A stretch of DNA of 64,000 nucleotides from positions 62,001-126,000 of the forward strand of contig NZ_OY761553.1 of assembly GCF_963664735.1 (NCBI RefSeq), read 5' to 3'. Below the pieces are notes generated by a model. The model searched no databases. It saw only the letters and a list, made by a program, of their open reading frames with translations, and was not told the origin of the DNA. Of this stretch, positions 26,691-36,730 are shown piece after piece (position 1 is the stretch's first letter; each line of letters starts with the position of its first letter). Position numbers and translations under genes: made by a program. The stretch comes from an uncultured Cohaesibacter sp. (GTDB lineage Bacteria > Pseudomonadota > Alphaproteobacteria > Rhizobiales > Cohaesibacteraceae).

Positions 26691-28007
26691 ATGCGATATG
26701 TCGCCCTGGAGAAACCGTTGGCTAGCTCAGTATCATTCAACAACTCGGTCAAATTTCAGGCTGCCTTTGAAGAGGCTAGCCGGACGACTGGTGCTGATTT
26801 CAGTTTTCTGTTGAACACTGCCAGACGCGAGAGCAATTTGAATGCTGATGCCAAAGCTCCGACTTCATCTGCGACGGGGCTCTTTCAGTTTGTCGAGCAG
26901 ACTTGGCTTGAGACGATGAAAGAATCAGGCCCGCAGTTGGGTTATGGCAATGTCGCGGCTCAAATCTCCCAGTCTGGTGATAAATATTATGTGCGCGACC
27001 CTGAAGTGCGGCAACAGATTCTGGACATGCGGAACGATCCGAAGGTCTCAGCATTGATGGCTGGCGCTTATGCCCAGAGCAATAAAGAGCAGCTAACAGA
27101 AGCTTTGGATCGGTCACCAACGCAGGGCGAGCTGTATGCCGCGCATTTTCTTGGAGCCAACGGTGGAAGCAAGCTTATTTCCCTGAAGGAAAATGCACCC
27201 AATACATCTGCTGCAGATGTTTTCCCTGCGCAGGCGGAAGCAAACAAAAATATCTTTTTCGACCGGCAGGGTAACGCCAAGAGCGTGTCAGAGGTCTATC
27301 AGGATCTGGTTTCGACGGCATCTTCGGATGCTTCCGGCGAGACTGAGGATAAGAAAACACTTTTGGGTATGTTGGGTCTTGGCAATTTGTTCAGTGCCAA
27401 AGAAAATACCAAGCGCCTGCAGTTGACGCGCAGTCCCGAGGTGCCAGCAATTCAGGCTCAGCATGTGGTGGATCTACAGCAGGCTAAATCGGATACTTCT
27501 GTTGTCAGCGACAGTCAGGAGTCTCTGGAGGCCTTTTTCTCTCAACCTTTGCAGCGGGCGTTGCCATCACGCTATGGATTGAGCTATTTGCCTCAGAATG
27601 GAGTATCGTCAGATGTCCGCTCCTCTCGTTATGCGACCGAGGGGGATGGCTCGTCTGGTGTGAATGAAGCCGATGCGAATGTGATTAGAAATCGTGTCTA
27701 CTCGCAGTTTGAAGATACCGTCAATACGGCAGAGAGCACAGAAGAAACCGTCAATGCGCTGCCTCGACGTAAACCTGCTGCGTCTTCTTCATCAACGTCA
27801 GGCGATGTTTATCTGAATGCTCTTGGAGGGGCTTTGCCAAAAGCAAAGCCTTCGTCGTCATCGACTTCATCGGTCTCCACAACAAGCAATCCTCTGGATT
27901 TGAGCCGGCATGAGACAACGCAAAATGGCGGGCCTCAGCGGTTCGGAGCTATGGATCTCAGTGCCTTTTTAGACGATGCTGTTTTCTCCTCGCGCAACAA
28001 GGGCTGA
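26691..28007 (+). CDS. Lytic transglycosylase-like (SLT) protein with long Ser-rich tail
   Basis: A 438-residue protein. Residues about 20-170 form an SLT-type lysozyme-like domain: the catalytic glutamate is probably E47 in NTARRESNLN, followed by SATGLFQFVEQTW and later ELYAAHFLGANGG. The remaining ~270 residues are polar and serine/threonine-rich, probably disordered. There is no clear signal peptide. The ATG at 26691 has a poor ribosome site; a TTG at 26718 with GGAG before it is a real alternative. Enzymes of this type cut peptidoglycan strands, often to let flagella or secretion structures pass. The following DUF2336 and Hpt-receiver genes fit a motility or signalling neighbourhood. Confidence 0.82.
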   Translation: MRYVALEKPLASSVSFNNSVKFQAAFEEASRTTGADFSFLLNTARRESNLNADAKAPTSSATGLFQFVEQTWLETMKESGPQLGYGNVAAQISQSGDKYYVRDPEVRQQILDMRNDPKVSALMAGAYAQSNKEQLTEALDRSPTQGELYAAHFLGANGGSKLISLKENAPNTSAADVFPAQAEANKNIFFDRQGNAKSVSEVYQDLVSTASSDASGETEDKKTLLGMLGLGNLFSAKENTKRLQLTRSPEVPAIQAQHVVDLQQAKSDTSVVSDSQESLEAFFSQPLQRALPSRYGLSYLPQNGVSSDVRSSRYATEGDGSSGVNEADANVIRNRVYSQFEDTVNTAESTEETVNALPRRKPAASSSSTSGDVYLNALGGALPKAKPSSSSTSSVSTTSNPLDLSRHETTQNGGPQRFGAMDLSAFLDDAVFSSRNKG

Positions 28008-28190
28008 AGCTCTTGGGGTTTCGCTTTATGCCGGTTGCATTTTCCAATTTATGGTGAACTGATCGTTAACAGTTCTTGGTCCAGAATGACTGCAAGCGTA
28101 TGGGCTTTACGGCTCATTCATTCAGTTTGCGTTTAGGCTCCGGGTTGGTTCGCTTTTGCGAGTGGGCCATTGGGGCAAGGACTAGTCATA

Positions 28191-29345
28191 ATGATCGTTG
28201 CGAAGTTTCTCTCATGGATAGAGACCGCGCCTGTAGATCGCCGCGCTGAAGCGACGAGCGCACTAGCGCGTGCCTATCTTTATTCTCCTCTTGAAGTGGA
28301 GGAAAAAGAGGCTGCGGAGACAGCGCTGACGATCTTGCTTGATGATCCATCTCCGATCGTTCGTGAAGCTTTGGCGCAAGCTTTGAAGCAATCACCTTAT
28401 GCGCCGAGATCTGTGATTCTATCTCTGGCGCAAGATGTCGAGGCTGTTGCCGTGCCGGTCATTCGCAGCTCGCCGATTTTGCTGGACTCGGAACTGGTCG
28501 ATATTGTTGCCGATCAGGGAACCATGATCCAATGCGCTGTTGCTTCTCGGCCATCGGTTAGTCCCGCTCTTTGTGCTGCCATGTCCGAGGTCGCCGGGGA
28601 AGAGGCTGTTTGTGTGATGCTGGACAATCCCGGCGCGCAAATTGCTGTTTTCAGTCTTCGGAGATTGGCCGAGAGATTCGGTCGCATTCCGTCTGTCAGA
28701 AACAAGCTTCTCTCGCTTGAGGGATTGCCGATTGATATCCGCCAGATCCTTATTGTTCAACTGGGTGACGCCTTGCAGCAATTGTCGCTGGTTCAGTCCT
28801 TTGTCAGTTCCGAGCGGCGCTCCTCGCTGGTCAAGGATGCTTGCGACAAGGCTACGGTCAATCTGGCGGCATGCTGCACCCGCGGAGAGGAGCTGGATGC
28901 TTTGGTCCAGCATCTTCGGATTTCCGGACAGCTGACTGCAGACCTTCTTATTCGCAGCCTATGCATGGGCAACGTCGAGATGTTTGTTGCAGCCTTGATA
29001 TGCCTTACGAAGCTAAGCGAAAAGCGCGTCAGGGCTTGCGTATCGGATCCGTCCGAAACTCTGGTGCGGGCTCTTTGCAAAAAAGCGGAAATTTCAGAGC
29101 GGGTTGCTCCGGTGATTCTATCTGCTCTTGTTGCTTATCGAGATCTTTCTGAAGATTTGCATGGAGAAGTGCCTGGAACCCGGTTCGGCTGCAAGATGGT
29201 GGAACGCATTCTGGGCGAATATAACTATTTTGCGGAAGACGAGCTGGATGACCTGCTGGCACTTTTGCGCAGATTTGCAACGCAGATTGCGCGTGACGAA
29301 GCCCGAACCCTAAGTGAGCGGATCAAGCGGGTTTCTGCTGCCTAG
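28191..29345 (+). CDS. DUF2336 family protein (HEAT-like repeats)
   Basis: A 384-residue alpha-helical protein of the alphaproteobacterial DUF2336 family. Repeating helical pairs such as LLDDPSPIVREALAQAL and VCVMLDNPGAQIAVFSLRRLAERFG resemble HEAT repeats. No enzymatic motif is seen, so it is likely a scaffold. Members often occur near motility and cell-polarity genes. The ATG at 28191 follows an AAGGA site; the upstream TTG at 28170 is less likely. It is convergent with the Hpt gene. Confidence 0.85.
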   Translation: MIVAKFLSWIETAPVDRRAEATSALARAYLYSPLEVEEKEAAETALTILLDDPSPIVREALAQALKQSPYAPRSVILSLAQDVEAVAVPVIRSSPILLDSELVDIVADQGTMIQCAVASRPSVSPALCAAMSEVAGEEAVCVMLDNPGAQIAVFSLRRLAERFGRIPSVRNKLLSLEGLPIDIRQILIVQLGDALQQLSLVQSFVSSERRSSLVKDACDKATVNLAACCTRGEELDALVQHLRISGQLTADLLIRSLCMGNVEMFVAALICLTKLSEKRVRACVSDPSETLVRALCKKAEISERVAPVILSALVAYRDLSEDLHGEVPGTRFGCKMVERILGEYNYFAEDELDDLLALLRRFATQIARDEARTLSERIKRVSAA

Positions 29346-29447
29346 GAATGGCGGACTTCAGAAATTTCGACTTTATGGGTGCCAGACCGAAAAGGGCTTC
29401 TTGTCTGGCCCAAAGGACAAGAGGACGTTTGTAAGGGCAGAAGAGAT

Positions 29448-29954
29448 CTAGTTGTCGTTCTCTGCTGTTTCCGGCGCATATTTATCCAGATATTCAGTAG
29501 CGAGGCTGGTCAGCTCTTCAACAAGCTGTTTACCGATGACGTTGTCCTCGGCGCGAGCATCTTCCTTGACTACAGCAACAATCGCCTGAACATGCTTTTC
29601 CAGAAGCTCTACGGGCAATATGGCGGGATCTTCGATTCTTTCGAATATTTCGCACATTGAGCCAGCGATGAAGCCAGCCAGAGGAAATCCCATGGTGTGG
29701 GCTTGCCCCTTGATGTCGTGGCAAGAACGGAACAGATTGTCGCGGTTTTCAGTTTTGAGACCGTTCTTTTTGGCCTGCTCCCAGCCATACTGAAGCTTAA
29801 CAACCTCGTCTCGCATCCAATTCCCAAAATTCAAGGACAGGCGTTGCATGGCTTCTTCAGCCTTGGCTACAGGATCAAATCCGCTACCGTTGGGTAGCAC
29901 CTTGATCTTTTTCCTCAAGTCGACCTTGGGCTTGATAATCTCGTAGTCGGCCAT
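29448..29954 (-). CDS. Histidine phosphotransfer (Hpt) domain protein
   Basis: A 168-residue helical protein. The phosphorylatable histidine is H79 in SCHDIKGQAHTMGF, the HxxKG motif of Hpt domains, followed by the second helix of the bundle. There is no kinase or receiver domain fused. It starts 61 bp after the receiver gene stop on the same strand, so the two form a phosphorelay pair lacking a kinase. The C-terminus is acidic. The partner kinase must be encoded elsewhere. Confidence 0.88.
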   Translation of the reverse strand: MADYEIIKPKVDLRKKIKVLPNGSGFDPVAKAEEAMQRLSLNFGNWMRDEVVKLQYGWEQAKKNGLKTENRDNLFRSCHDIKGQAHTMGFPLAGFIAGSMCEIFERIEDPAILPVELLEKHVQAIVAVVKEDARAEDNVIGKQLVEELTSLATEYLDKYAPETAENDN

Positions 29955-30015
29955 AAGATGAGTCCTTCGGGGTTAGTGCCTTGTCGGGGGTTAAGTATAA
30001 TAGCACCTTGGATGA

Positions 30016-30534
30016 TCAACTAGCCTTTTTTTGGGCATCTGCTTTAGAAGAGGCGCGTCGCTCGGCTCCTTTATATAAGGGATTGCTGAAACGCCTGCGG
30101 TCCGGACCGTAAAATCCTCCCGCTTTGATGAAATTGCGCGGGTTGACAACGCAGTTTGCTACCCTTGCGTAAAGTGCATTCGCTGAGATCGGTTTGCAAA
30201 GAAATTCGGTAACCCCAGCATCGCGCGCTTCCAAAACTTTTCTTTTCTCCGAATGTCCGGTCAGCATGATTATCGGAATAGTGGGGTTGGATGATGAGTC
30301 CGGATTGCGCATCATTCTCGTCAATTCGATGCCACTGAAGATTGGCATGTACCAGTCGGCAATGACAATGTCTGGCGATGTGGTCTGAAACAACTCAAGG
30401 CCTGCGGCGCCGTCTTCGGCTTCGGTTACTTCCCTTGCTCCGAAGCTGTGAATGAGTGTTCTTATCACTCTGCGCATATGGGCGTTGTCTTCCACAATTA
30501 AAAAACGCAATTGTGAGAGGTCCACCTTGATCAT
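30016..30534 (-). CDS. Single-domain response regulator (CheY-like) with basic tail
   Basis: A 172-residue receiver. The acidic pocket is E15/D16, the phosphoacceptor D60 in IVIADWYMP, the switch threonine T92 in MLTGHSEK, and the conserved lysine K114 in LCKPIS. The last ~45 residues are a basic tail (YGPDRRRF, GAERRASSKADAQKK) without a DNA-binding domain. It precedes the Hpt gene, so it likely exchanges phosphate with it. An AGGGGCA site lies upstream of the ATG. Confidence 0.92.
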   Translation of the reverse strand: MIKVDLSQLRFLIVEDNAHMRRVIRTLIHSFGAREVTEAEDGAAGLELFQTTSPDIVIADWYMPIFSGIELTRMMRNPDSSSNPTIPIIMLTGHSEKRKVLEARDAGVTEFLCKPISANALYARVANCVVNPRNFIKAGGFYGPDRRRFSNPLYKGAERRASSKADAQKKAS

Positions 30535-30734
30535 CTAATCGTGCCCCTGTTCGGTGATCTCTTGCTACTCACCGCACTTTACCGAATTCGCAAAATCAGT
30601 ATTGATTGTAACGTTAGACGGTTAAAGACACTTAAATATTGAATTATCGGAATGTAGTCCCGTATAGCTCGCAAAATTCAAGGTTGAACATGTGTTTTGG
30701 TTGTCGAGAATGGGCGTTTGATTGGGCTTTATCT

Positions 30735-31508
30735 TCAGTAACGGAATTGCTCGGTCAGTATCCGCTCTGCCCATCCATGTTCCGGGTCGAACATGATTTT
30801 ACATGATTTTTCCTGACTTTCGGAAATCTCAACTTCCTGCACTGAACGGATTTCCTTGTGATCGGCAACTGCGCTCAGCGGTCGCTTTTGCGGCTCCTTG
30901 ACGATCAGTTTGACTTTGGCCACGTTTGGCAAAAGTGCTCCGCGCCAATGGCGAGGGCGAAATGGGCTGATCGGGGTGAGCGCCAGAAGAGGGGAGTCAA
31001 TCGGCAAAATCGGGCCATGGACGGATAGATTATAGGCAGTGCTGCCAACCGGGGTTGCTACCAGAGCTCCATCGCAAATCAGTTCTTCCATCCGTATTTT
31101 GCCGTCGATGCGGATTTCGAGCTTGGCGGCCTGGGCTGTTTGCCGGAAGACTGAAATTTCGTTGATCGCCATGGCTTGATGGACGGTGCCGTCTGCCGTT
31201 AAGGCTCGCATGTCCAAAGGGCGAATTTCTGAAATTTCCGCATTTTCCAGCCTCTCGACCAGACCTTCTTCCAAATATTCGTTCATCAGGAAACCGATTG
31301 ATCCGCAGTTCATGCCGTAAATCGGAATCTGGCTATTCATATAGCCATGCAGTGTTTGAAGCATCAGTCCATCGCCCCCCAGGGCAACAATGACTTCCGC
31401 TTCAGAAGGGTCTACCGATCCGAAAAGACGGGTAAGCCGCTCGTAAGCCTCTTGCGATTCTTCTGTTCCGCTTGAAATAAAGGCGATTTTCTGAAAAGCC
31501 CGTGACAT
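30735..31508 (-). CDS. nadK: NAD kinase
   Basis: A 257-residue enzyme that phosphorylates NAD to NADP. The signature glycine motif [10 protein letters not shown] lies at about 43-52, followed by [12 protein letters not shown]. The substrate-binding NE motif is in [10 protein letters not shown], and the [16 protein letters not shown] segment matches the family. The ATG at 31508 follows GGAA at seven bases and is preferred to the one two codons earlier. It stands alone, with a 550-bp gap upstream. Confidence 0.96.
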   Translation of the reverse strand: MSRAFQKIAFISSGTEESQEAYERLTRLFGSVDPSEAEVIVALGGDGLMLQTLHGYMNSQIPIYGMNCGSIGFLMNEYLEEGLVERLENAEISEIRPLDMRALTADGTVHQAMAINEISVFRQTAQAAKLEIRIDGKIRMEELICDGALVATPVGSTAYNLSVHGPILPIDSPLLALTPISPFRPRHWRGALLPNVAKVKLIVKEPQKRPLSAVADHKEIRSVQEVEISESQEKSCKIMFDPEHGWAERILTEQFRY

Positions 31509-32056
31509 CTGCATTTTCCGTTTTTGTTCGAAGTCTCGGTTTCCCGTTTGGCTCGGGATGGAAAAACAATACTGTTTTCAGCGGGATGGCCTGAAACAGA
31601 ATTGGCGAATAAAATATCTAATGCCCACTGGACGTGGTAATAAACACGTCACGCACCATTGCAGTAGCATGGATATAGATATTTTCCAAACAACACCAGA
31701 GGATATCCGATATCCAAAGAGGGGATACCTTTCTATATCCGGCCAGGCAATTTAGCATCGATATCATCTTAACTGCTTGAGTTATATGCTTTTCTTGGAC
31801 CGTTCATATTTGAGATTTTTTATTGAGCAAGCCAAGGCATTTTTAATTTTAGGGCCAAGACTGAAGTTTCAAACAGCCTGAAAGACCTATCGGGGAAGTT
31901 GTCGTTGCGTCATCTGCCCCTGTCCTCGTGATTTCTTACGGGGTATGTGTTCAACCTTCCTTTGACGGGCATTGTGCTAACGGCAGAGCTTGCAAGATTT
32001 ACCGCGTTGGCGCACAACATGATCATCCATTTTTAGTTTATCGATTGGAATAAGGC
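31509..32056. other. Intergenic region between nadK and the Nudix gene
   Basis: About 550 bp with no convincing gene. It contains a perfect 15-bp palindrome at 31701-31715 and several nearby GATATC/GATAT repeats (31670-31740). Short plus-strand frames here are not supported by ribosome sites. Confidence 0.5.
31701..31715. promoter_or_regulatory. Perfect 15-bp palindrome GGATATC-C-GATATCC
   Basis: Two 7-bp arms around one base, with further GATAT and GGATA copies on both sides (31672-31682, 31722-31740). It lies between the divergent nadK and Nudix genes and may be an operator, though it is 190 bp from one gene and 340 bp from the other. Confidence 0.35.
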
Positions 32057-32641
32057 ATGACAGACCGCCATGAATTGGTTTCTCGCAAAACACTTTACTC
32101 AATGGAAAAGGGGTCGATTGACCAAATAGAAGTTCGTACGCTTCACGATGATGGGCGCGAGCATGTTATTTCGGAGCCTGTTTGGGCTGATAGGGATTCT
32201 GTTGCGGTCTTGCCTTATGATGACGCCAACGGAACGGTGTTGCTTGTGCGTCAGATGCGCACGGCGGTATTTGTCCGTGATCAGGACGAGATTTACGAAG
32301 CGTGCGCTGGCGGCATAGAGTTATCCGATGTTTCGGTAGAAGAGGCTTGCAGGCGGGAGGCAAGCGAAGAGCTGGGAGTGCAGTTGGGTGAGCTGGAACT
32401 CGTTGCGCAGGTGTTTATCAATCCCGCCAGAATGGTAGAGAAAGCCAATCTGTTTCTTGCTCATTATGGTAAAGGTCAGCAGCGTCCCGAAAATCGCCAG
32501 CAAGACGAAGATGAAGATATCGATGTGGTTGAAGTGACACTTGAAACTTTGGCAAGCTGGCTCAGAGACGGTAAAATTCGCTGCCCACGTTTGCTTATCT
32601 TGACACAGGCTTTACTATCCAAACGAACTATTTCGGCTTAA
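32057..32641 (+). CDS. Nudix hydrolase (ADP-ribose pyrophosphatase-like)
   Basis: A 194-residue Nudix protein of the ADP-sugar pyrophosphatase type. The Nudix box begins GGIELSDVSVEEACRREASEE and ends LGV, carrying the catalytic REASEELGV core. The first glutamate of the box consensus is replaced by valine, a position that tolerates change. Upstream it has YEACAGG, matching the NudF/GDP-mannose branch rather than MutT. It probably hydrolyses ADP-ribose or a related nucleotide sugar. The start has only a weak ribosome site (TAAGG). Confidence 0.88.
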   Translation: MTDRHELVSRKTLYSMEKGSIDQIEVRTLHDDGREHVISEPVWADRDSVAVLPYDDANGTVLLVRQMRTAVFVRDQDEIYEACAGGIELSDVSVEEACRREASEELGVQLGELELVAQVFINPARMVEKANLFLAHYGKGQQRPENRQQDEDEDIDVVEVTLETLASWLRDGKIRCPRLLILTQALLSKRTISA

Positions 32642-32976
32642 GTGGAATTATTATCGCTCTGTATATCCGTAAAAATTACAATTTTAGGGTTGCAATGTTA
32701 TGTTAGTGCAAATCAGATGACGGAAAACAGAAAATTTATTTCTGTGTCTGGCGTCAATTTGATTATTTTGTTCTAAATAGAGTGAATAATTCTCAATAGG
32801 TGATTGCTTTTCTCTTCAGATTGTATTCGACTTTTCCTCGTGCTGTTTGCGGGGGGCACAGGGGGACCTGGCCGGTTGTGCAAACGTATGGCTAAGCAAT
32901 ATGTGTCCACCAATTGGCGAGACGCATTTCTTTTGCCTGCATATTTAAATGATAAATTATGAGAGGGATTCAAATA

Positions 32977-34569
32977 ATGAAGCTGCTTACCAAAGCTCTG
33001 GCTGCTACCGCGCTCGCAGCCGTTCTGTCGACGACAGCTCAGGCGAAGACACTGGTATACTGCTCTGAGGGGAGCCCTGAAGGTTTCACTCCTGCACTTT
33101 ACACTGCAGGCACGACCTTTGATGCGTCTTCCCATACCATTTATAACAAACTCGTTGAGTTTGAACGTGGTAGCACCAATGTAGTCCCCGGATTGGCTGA
33201 GAGCTGGGATGTTTCCGAAGATGGTCTGGAATATACTTTCCATCTGCGCAAGGGCGTGAAATTCCACACGACCAAAGACTTTACTCCAAGCCGCGATTTC
33301 AATGCTGACGACGTGATCTTCTCGTTCATGCGCCAGAAGGATCCAAATCATCCTTTCAACAAGGTATCTGGCGGCACCTACGAATATTTCGGTGGCATGT
33401 CTATGGACAGCCTGATCAAGGACATCGTCAAAGTTGATGATTACACCGTCAAATTCGTTTTGAGCCAGGTTGAAGCTCCATTCATCGCCAACATGGCCAT
33501 GGACTTTGCTTCTATCGCTTCTGCAGAATATGCAGCTCAGGTCGAGAAAACCGGCAATCTGGATATGTTTGACCAGAATCCTGTCGGCACCGGTCCTTTC
33601 CAGCTGGTTGCTTATCAGAAAGACGCTGTCATTCGTTACAAAGCTTTTCCTGATTACTGGGGTGGCAAAGCTGCTATCGACGACCTGATCTTCGCAATTA
33701 CACCGGACGCATCTGTTCGTTATCAGAAGCTGAAGGCTGGCGAATGCGATGTGATGCCTTATCCGAACCCTGCTGATATTGAAGCCATGAAGGCTGACCC
33801 GAACATCAACATGATGGAACAGGCTGGTCTGAACGTTGGCTATCTGGCTTATAACAACCAGAAAGACAAGTTCAAGGACGTGCGCGTTCGCAAAGCCCTG
33901 AACATGGCTATCAACAAGAAAGCAATTCTGGATGCAGTATTCCAGGGTGCCGGTCAGGTTGCAAAGAACCCAATTCCGCCGACCATGTGGTCTTACAACG
34001 ACAAAGTTGTTGACGATCCATATGATCCGGAAGCTGCCAAGAAGCTGCTTGAAGAAGCCGGCGTTTCTGGCATGAAAACCAACATCTGGGCAATGCCTGT
34101 TCAGCGTCCGTACAACCCGAATGCTCGTCGTATGGCTGAGCTGATTCAGGCTGACTGGAAAGCCATTGGCGTTGATGCCGATATCGTTTCCTACGAATGG
34201 GGCGAATATCTGAAACGCTCTTCAGCTGGCGAACATGACACCGTTCTGCTGGGCTGGACTGGTGATAACGGCGACCCGGACAACTTCATGTATGTTCTGC
34301 TTGGTTGCGATGCTGTTGAATCCGGCGCAAACCGCGCAAAATGGTGCAATGAAGAGTTCAACGATCTGCTGGTTAAAGCAAAGCAGACCACCGATGTTGC
34401 TGAACGCACAAAGCTTTATGAAGAAGCACAGGTTGTCTTCAAACGTGAAGCTCCTTGGGCAACCATTGCTCACTCGGTTGTCTTCATGCCGATCAGCACC
34501 AAAGTTAAAAACTACAAAATCGATCCATTTGGCGGTCACATCTTCTACGGTGTGGATATCGACAAATAA
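32977..34569 (+). CDS. dppA: Dipeptide/oligopeptide ABC transporter substrate-binding protein
   Basis: A 530-residue periplasmic binding protein (SBP family 5). It has a signal peptide ([17 protein letters not shown], cleavage after AQA) and starts the mature chain [14 protein letters not shown], as DppA proteins do. Further family marks are [26 protein letters not shown] and the [16 protein letters not shown] segment. It delivers di- or oligopeptides to the permease encoded downstream. The ATG at 32977 follows GAGAGGG at nine bases, so six upstream codons are excluded. A hairpin after the stop separates it from dppB and probably makes it the most abundant product. Confidence 0.94.
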   Translation: MKLLTKALAATALAAVLSTTAQAKTLVYCSEGSPEGFTPALYTAGTTFDASSHTIYNKLVEFERGSTNVVPGLAESWDVSEDGLEYTFHLRKGVKFHTTKDFTPSRDFNADDVIFSFMRQKDPNHPFNKVSGGTYEYFGGMSMDSLIKDIVKVDDYTVKFVLSQVEAPFIANMAMDFASIASAEYAAQVEKTGNLDMFDQNPVGTGPFQLVAYQKDAVIRYKAFPDYWGGKAAIDDLIFAITPDASVRYQKLKAGECDVMPYPNPADIEAMKADPNINMMEQAGLNVGYLAYNNQKDKFKDVRVRKALNMAINKKAILDAVFQGAGQVAKNPIPPTMWSYNDKVVDDPYDPEAAKKLLEEAGVSGMKTNIWAMPVQRPYNPNARRMAELIQADWKAIGVDADIVSYEWGEYLKRSSAGEHDTVLLGWTGDNGDPDNFMYVLLGCDAVESGANRAKWCNEEFNDLLVKAKQTTDVAERTKLYEEAQVVFKREAPWATIAHSVVFMPISTKVKNYKIDPFGGHIFYGVDIDK

Positions 34570-34580
34570 TATGGGGTCAG

Positions 34581-34613
34581 GTGAAGGCGGGATTTCCTGC
34601 CTTCACCCTTTTT
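34581..34613 (+). terminator. Terminator-like hairpin between dppA and dppB
   Basis: An 11-bp stem, GTGAAGGCGGG (34581-34591) with CCTGCCTTCAC (34596-34606, one wobble), followed by CCCTTTTTAT. Placed after the binding-protein gene, it would reduce or shield transcription into the permease genes. Confidence 0.85.
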
Positions 34614-34790
34614 ATATCAAGTCTATGGAATTTTTTTAATTGGTCCGCTAAAAGACGACTTGAATAACTTGCCTCTCGACAAAAATATTCGGATTTTTCC
34701 GAGTGAATACAAGATAAGAGATGTGCAAGATGGCTGCTAAACTGACAGGGAAGGGGACAAGACCTTCTCTCAACCGGGCTGGCAATATCA

Positions 34791-35798
34791 ATGTTTGGTT
34801 TTATCCTGCGTCGAGTTGGAATGCTGATTCCGACTTTTATCGGCGTGACGCTTGTTGCGTTTTTCTTTATCCGGCTTTTGCCGGGTGACCCGATCTTGTT
34901 GCTTGCGGGCGAGCGCGGTATTTCTGCTGCGCGCTATGCTGAGCTGCAACATTCTTTCGGTTTCGACAAACCGGTGCTTATCCAGTATTTCAATTATCTC
35001 ATGGGGTTGTTCCATGGGGACTTCGGCATGTCCATGGTTACGCGCCGTCCGGTCTGGGACGAGTTTTTCGCGCTGTTTCCTGCGACCCTTGAATTGTCCT
35101 TTGTGGCAATCATCATTGCTGTCGTTGTCGGCATTCCTGCCGGGGTAATTGCTGCGGTCAAGCGCGGTTCCTTCTTTGACTATTCGGTCATGACTGGTGC
35201 GCTGGTCGGTTATTCCATGCCGATTTTCTGGTGGGCCTTGCTGGCGATTATCGTCTTTTCCGGTTGGCTTGAATGGACACCAGTTTCGGGGCGCATCTCG
35301 GTGATGTATTTCTTCGAGCCCGTTACCGGCTTCATGCTGATTGACTCCCTGTTGTCCGATCAGGCCGGGGCGTTCGAATCTACCTTCTCTCATCTTGTTC
35401 TCCCCTCGATCGTTCTCGCAACGATTCCCATGGCCGTGATTGCGCGTCAGACGCGCTCGGCCATGCTGGAAGTTCTGGGGGAAGACTATGTTCGTACGGC
35501 CCGGGCTAAAGGGCTGACGCGCTATCGCGTTGTTGGCATGCATGCTTTACGGAATGCGCTCATTCCGGTGGTAACGACAATCGGCCTTCAGGTTGGCGTG
35601 CTTTTGGCAGGTGCCATCCTGACCGAGACGATTTTCTCCTGGCCGGGTATTGGCAAATGGATGGTCGATAGTATTTCTCGTCGCGACTATCAGGTGGTTC
35701 AAGGTGGCCTTCTGATGATTGCCGTTATGGTCATGATGGTCAATCTGGTGGTTGATCTGCTCTATGGCCTAATCAATCCAAGAATTCGGCATCGTTAG
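34791..35798 (+). CDS. dppB: Dipeptide ABC transporter permease DppB
   Basis: A 335-residue inner-membrane permease with six helices. It opens FGFILRRVGMLIPTFIGVTL and FIRLLPGDP, the DppB/OppB N-terminus. The EAA loop is near residues 225-250 (EDYVRTARAKGLTRYRVVGMHALRNALIP), the contact site for the ATPases. It forms the pore with DppC. The ribosome site is weak, which agrees with low expression relative to dppA. dppC starts 10 bp downstream. Confidence 0.95.
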   Translation: MFGFILRRVGMLIPTFIGVTLVAFFFIRLLPGDPILLLAGERGISAARYAELQHSFGFDKPVLIQYFNYLMGLFHGDFGMSMVTRRPVWDEFFALFPATLELSFVAIIIAVVVGIPAGVIAAVKRGSFFDYSVMTGALVGYSMPIFWWALLAIIVFSGWLEWTPVSGRISVMYFFEPVTGFMLIDSLLSDQAGAFESTFSHLVLPSIVLATIPMAVIARQTRSAMLEVLGEDYVRTARAKGLTRYRVVGMHALRNALIPVVTTIGLQVGVLLAGAILTETIFSWPGIGKWMVDSISRRDYQVVQGGLLMIAVMVMMVNLVVDLLYGLINPRIRHR

Positions 35799-35808
35799 GA
35801 GAGAGCAA

Positions 35809-36717
35809 ATGACTGATACCACTCAACTTATTGAGAAAGCATCTCGCCAGTCTACCAAAGCCGTGCTTAAGGAATTCTGGTTCTATTTCAGTGACAACCG
35901 CGGTGCCGTGATTGGCTTGTTCGTGTTTCTTGCGCTGGTGCTTTTGGCTCTGTTTGCGCCTTACCTCGCTCCGCATGATGCAACCATGCAATATCGCGAT
36001 GCTCTTCTCTTGCCGCCAGCATGGGTGGATGGGGGGCAAAGCTCCTTCTTTCTGGGAACCGATGCTGTTGGACGCGATATCCTGTCTCGTCTGATCATAG
36101 GGTCGCGTTTCTCGCTCTTTGTTGGCATTGTCGTTGTTGTCATTGCTCTGGTTGGCGGGATTATTCTGGGTGTCCTCGCTGGCTACTATGGTGGCACGAT
36201 TGATACGATCGTCATGCGTATCATGGACATCATTCTGGCTTTTCCGAGCTTGCTTCTCGCATTGGTCATGGTGGCCCTGTTGGGGCCGGGATTGCTCAAT
36301 GCAATGATCGCGATCGCGATCGTTTATCAGCCTCACTTTGTACGCTTGACACGTGCTGCTGTGATGGCCGAGCGTGAGCGGGAATATGTGGTCGCTGCCA
36401 AGGTGTCCGGCGCCAGTTCCCTTCGGCTGATGTTCCTGACTATTCTACCCAACTGCACGGCACCATTGATCGTTCAAGCGACCCTGTCTTTCTCCAGCGC
36501 TATTCTCGATATTGCTGCGCTTGGCTTTCTGGGCATGGGTGCTCAGCCGCCGACCCCGGAATGGGGAACCATGCTGGCTGAAGCGCGCGAATTCATCTTG
36601 CGTGCCTGGTGGGTTGTGACCTTCCCCGGTGTATCCATTCTGGTTACCGTGCTGGCAATCAACCTTATCGGCGACGGTCTGCGCGATGCGCTCGATCCAA
36701 AACTGAAGCGGTCATAG
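35809..36717 (+). CDS. dppC: Dipeptide ABC transporter permease DppC
   Basis: A 302-residue permease. The N-terminal region has FWFYFSDNRGAVIGLFVFLAL and LAPYLAPHDA, typical of DppC/OppC, and the LGTDAVGRDILSRLIIGSR motif. The EAA loop REREYVVAAKVSGASSLRL is at about 190-208. It pairs with DppB. An AGGAGAGAGC site precedes the ATG. dppD follows 13 bp after the stop. Confidence 0.95.
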   Translation: MTDTTQLIEKASRQSTKAVLKEFWFYFSDNRGAVIGLFVFLALVLLALFAPYLAPHDATMQYRDALLLPPAWVDGGQSSFFLGTDAVGRDILSRLIIGSRFSLFVGIVVVVIALVGGIILGVLAGYYGGTIDTIVMRIMDIILAFPSLLLALVMVALLGPGLLNAMIAIAIVYQPHFVRLTRAAVMAEREREYVVAAKVSGASSLRLMFLTILPNCTAPLIVQATLSFSSAILDIAALGFLGMGAQPPTPEWGTMLAEAREFILRAWWVVTFPGVSILVTVLAINLIGDGLRDALDPKLKRS

Positions 36718-36730
36718 GGAGATTGACAAT

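Noticed and set aside
34788..35543. A 251-codon minus-strand frame opposite dppB
   Set aside because: It is antisense to a clearly recognised permease and is dominated by Arg, His, Asn and Gln, as expected for the reverse of a membrane protein gene.
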